DNA from: Bifidobacteriaceae bacterium
GTDB taxonomy: Bacteria; Actinomycetota; Actinomycetes; Actinomycetales; WQXJ01
Reading direction: 5' to 3'
Assembly (NCBI GenBank): GCA_031258055.1
Contig: JAIRNM010000226.1
Coordinates: 1-8,846, forward strand
Length of the DNA stretch: 8,846 bases
The notes beneath the pieces are model-generated. The model worked only from the letters and a program-made list of their open reading frames with translations. It searched no databases and was not told where the DNA came from. Shown one piece after another: positions 6,826 to 8,846 of this stretch; positions within the stretch are counted from its first letter, which is position 1, and the number at the start of each line of letters is the position of its first letter. Both the position numbers and the translations under genes were made by a program.

Positions 6826-8220
6826 ATGAACGATGAGCTTGATTCCCCGGTGCCTGACACGCCTGAAGCGCCGGGGCTTTCCGGCGGTCGCTGGCGGCAT
6901 GGTTGGTGGCGAGGTGGGAGCACAGCACTAGCTGGATCGGCTCTAGTGCTCATCGTATTGATGGCCGTGGCTGACGCCACCGGACGGGGCGCCACGCCTC
7001 CCTTCGGGTTGTTGCTGACCGGCGTGCTGGTGGCCGCTGGGTTGGCGGCGACGGGGATGAGGTTCTTGTCAACCAGTAGGCGCCTTGGCCCGCCTGTTCC
7101 AGGTGTCCAGTTGGACTGGGCCGGGTCCAGGGTCGTCTGGGGCTTGGCGGGCGCGGTAGCGTACGGGTCGTTTCTGGCGGGAATTTTCGGGGTGGCCAAA
7201 GGAGCCTGCCTTGACCCCGTTTGGTCGGCGAAAACGCCGTGCGACCTCGCTGGCGGTGATGGTTCGTGGGTTTTGGTCGGCCTAGCGCTGATCGGCGTTG
7301 CCATTGGTCGTTTCGTTGGCAGAGGGGCGGGAGCATGGTTCGCGGTCATAGCGGCATACACGGTATGGCATCTGTTTGAGGAGTCCGGGTTTTTTGACCG
7401 GTCGCGTTCGTCTGTTGACGCGCCGTATTTGCTTGGCGCTGGGATGATTGGCTTGGCGGCCCTGGCCGTGGCAGCGACGCGCCGTCCCGTTCCGCGTCTG
7501 ACTGACCCTGAAAGTGAGGACCGTTCCCGACGCCTGGGCAAGGCCTTACTGGTGCAGGGGCTGTGGGCGGCAGGACTGTCCGTTGCAGCCACAGCGTTAT
7601 CAAGCTACGTCGGCGCAGGTCCTTCGCTGGCTGTGCTCGCGATCATAGGCGGCGTGGCGGCGGCGCTGGTGGGCTTGGTGCTGCTCGACTCCAGTCGCGG
7701 GCAGACCGTGGGCACGACGACTGACGGCAACGGTGAGGCCTTCCAAGCTGACAATGGCGCTGAGAAGACCTCGCCCGGGGCTGAGAAGACCCCGCCGCCA
7801 GATGACGTAGAGGAGGAACCGCGTCAGCACCTACCGGAGCGGACCAGAAACGGCCGGACCCGGCGGCGAGTTGTGGCTCTTTTCTTTGGACTGGCGGCTA
7901 CCCTCGGCGCCGCCGTGTTCTTGGTCGTAATTGCACTCGCTTCTTCCAATTGGCTCTCTCCCGCCGGTCACTCCGGCGGATCGTTGGAAGCCCTGCCATT
8001 GCTTGTAGCGGGCGTGATGCTAGGTAACCTGATCGTCGCCCGCTTCGCCCCGACTTGGGCGTTTTTCGCTTATGCCTTCGCGGGAGTAGGGGCTGTCGAC
8101 GCGCTCTTGTTCGGGGCGGCCTTCGCTGACCGTTCCGCTGCCGTTTTCGCGTGCTTCTCCGGATTGTGGTTCGGGGCTCTGCTTGGGATCGGCTTCGCCG
8201 TGCGCCGCCCCAGCCCATGA
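6826..8220 (+). CDS. Polytopic membrane protein of unknown family (about 12 membrane segments)
   Basis: The protein has 464 residues, and I recognise no family motif. The N-terminal 35 residues are hydrophilic. Hydrophobic segments lie at about 36-53, 58-80, 103-124, 147-165, 168-186, 200-218, 239-261, 266-287, 349-374, 385-406, 411-433 and 438-459. Positively charged loops (81-102, 219-238, 340-348, end) all fall on the same side, which predicts both ends in the cytoplasm. A 60-residue hydrophilic, acidic linker (288-348) would split the protein into 8 + 4 segments on the inner side. Cys128 and Cys139 lie in a predicted outer loop and could form a disulfide. The ATG at 6826 has no clear ribosome-binding site. 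The gene starts 39 bases after the surface-protein gene on the same strand, so partnership is possible but unproven. Transporter, polymerase or helper roles cannot be told apart from the sequence. Confidence 0.75.
   Translation: MNDELDSPVPDTPEAPGLSGGRWRHGWWRGGSTALAGSALVLIVLMAVADATGRGATPPFGLLLTGVLVAAGLAATGMRFLSTSRRLGPPVPGVQLDWAGSRVVWGLAGAVAYGSFLAGIFGVAKGACLDPVWSAKTPCDLAGGDGSWVLVGLALIGVAIGRFVGRGAGAWFAVIAAYTVWHLFEESGFFDRSRSSVDAPYLLGAGMIGLAALAVAATRRPVPRLTDPESEDRSRRLGKALLVQGLWAAGLSVAATALSSYVGAGPSLAVLAIIGGVAAALVGLVLLDSSRGQTVGTTTDGNGEAFQADNGAEKTSPGAEKTPPPDDVEEEPRQHLPERTRNGRTRRRVVALFFGLAATLGAAVFLVVIALASSNWLSPAGHSGGSLEALPLLVAGVMLGNLIVARFAPTWAFFAYAFAGVGAVDALLFGAAFADRSAAVFACFSGLWFGALLGIGFAVRRPSP
7759..7791 (+). 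repeat. Short direct repeat in the cytosolic linker of the membrane protein
   Basis: The 12-mer GCTGAGAAGACC occurs at 7759-7770 and again at 7780-7791, exactly 21 bases apart and in frame. It encodes the duplicated motif AEKT inside the hydrophilic linker. It looks like a small internal duplication in a disordered segment. Confidence 0.8.
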
Positions 8221-8257
8221 CCACCGGCCCGGCCACGCGCCAGCGACGGACCTGGTT

Positions 8258-8846
8258 TCAGTGGTTCATGATGTCTTTGACTTCGCCGACCAACTCCTCC
8301 AGCACGTCCTCCATGAACACCACACCGCCGTCTACGGCCACCAAGTGCGAGCCGGTCAGTTGCATGGTGGCGAGGACGTCTTCGATCTCATCTGAGGCTT
8401 CGGCCCGGACCAGCGGTCGGATGCGGCCGGACGGGACGGGCTGGTCGCGCCTGTCAGCGCCAACTAAATCCAGAACATCATGGATGTGGAGATAACCGGC
8501 TGGGGCGCCATCGGCACCGCGCACCGGGAACCGCGAAAAACCGGTCTTGGCGACACGCCTCTCAAGTTCGCCCGGCGTGACACCTTCGCCAACCGTTACT
8601 AGATCGGCGTTCGCGACCATGACGTCGGCGGCTTGTTTGGTCGAGAACTCCAGCGAGCCGGAGATCAGCCCGTCGGCATCGGGCAAGACCCCCGCTTCGG
8701 TCGAATGATGGACAATAGCGGCTAGCTCGACAGCGGTGAAAGCCGAGGCCACCTCAGCTTTCGGCGTGACCCTGAGCGCCCGCAGCGCGAGCCAGGCGAT
8801 TCCGCGCAAGGCGGCGGTGACAGGCGTCAACAGCCAGGCCAGGGCC
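8258..8846 (-). CDS. CNNM/HlyC-type CBS-domain membrane protein, C-terminal part
   Basis: On the minus strand the frame is open to the right edge, so the true start lies outside the window; the TTG at 8830 is internal. About 195 residues are visible. First comes the end of the membrane domain (DUF21/CNNM), a hydrophobic stretch with TPVTAALRGIAWLAL. A linker helix follows with the 'ELAAIVHHSTEAGVL' pattern. Then come two CBS domains: the first includes GFSRFPV and YLHIHDVLDL, the second the signature MEDVLEELVGEV near the end. The family includes CorC-, TlyC- and CNNM-like proteins, linked to magnesium or cobalt efflux, and the CBS pair senses nucleotides. The protein ends right after the second CBS domain, so the usual C-terminal CorC_HlyC domain is absent. 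The gene converges on the upstream membrane protein gene with only 37 bases between stops. No strong terminator is visible there. Confidence 0.88.
   Translation of the reverse strand, partial: ALAWLLTPVTAALRGIAWLALRALRVTPKAEVASAFTAVELAAIVHHSTEAGVLPDADGLISGSLEFSTKQAADVMVANADLVTVGEGVTPGELERRVAKTGFSRFPVRGADGAPAGYLHIHDVLDLVGADRRDQPVPSGRIRPLVRAEASDEIEDVLATMQLTGSHLVAVDGGVVFMEDVLEELVGEVKDIMNH

Noticed and set aside
6792..7592. 266-codon minus-strand open frame over the unknown membrane protein gene
   Set aside because: Although long, it is Pro/Ala/Thr/Arg-rich low complexity. The plus-strand frame spans the whole region with regular hydrophobic segments and charge distribution.
8221..8257. Bidirectional terminator between the convergent genes
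   Set aside because: The 37-base gap holds GC-rich words but no stem of useful length and no T run on either strand.

Overview
The window looks like chromosomal DNA of a high-GC Gram-positive actinobacterium. The reasons are the GC-rich coding sequence, GTG/TTG starts, many exported proteins with actinobacterial features (lipobox lipoprotein, two-domain FKBP-like protein, C-terminal sorting-type tail) and a promoter-like TAGGAT hexamer. I cannot name a genus. No tRNA, rRNA, CRISPR array, transposase or phage gene was seen. About 93% of the window is protein-coding.

Layout, left to right. (1) 1-423: 3' end of a MetQ/NlpA methionine-binding lipoprotein gene whose start is off the left edge. 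(2) 424-622: a non-coding gap with a weak hairpin candidate. (3) 623-1984: a lipoprotein with two degenerate FKBP-type domains, an acidic repeat-bearing insert and an acidic tail. (4) 2034-3779: a CPA1-type monovalent cation/proton antiporter with a cytosolic helical tail, 49 bases behind the lipoprotein gene and possibly on the same transcript. (5) 3780-3915: a leader region with an extended -10 promoter candidate and a possible structure that pairs with the ribosome-binding site. (6) 3916-6786: a 956-residue secreted, surface-anchored protein that joins a von Willebrand factor A (vWA) domain, an Ig-like domain, an SGNH/GDSL esterase domain, a second Ig-like domain and an atypical LERTG sorting-type tail. 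(7) 6826-8220: an unrecognised protein with about 12 membrane segments, 39 bases downstream. (8) 8258-8846, minus strand: 3' part of a CNNM/HlyC-type CBS-domain membrane protein, convergent with the rest.

The housekeeping part (MetQ, FKBP-like lipoprotein, antiporter, CNNM protein) is ordinary actinobacterial envelope and transport content. The most unusual part is 3780-8220. There, a multidomain surface protein with an intact metal-binding (MIDAS) vWA domain and an intact Ser/His esterase site sits beside a multi-pass membrane protein of unknown family, in locally AT-richer DNA. It could be an uncharacterised surface adhesion/esterase module, but that role is inference.
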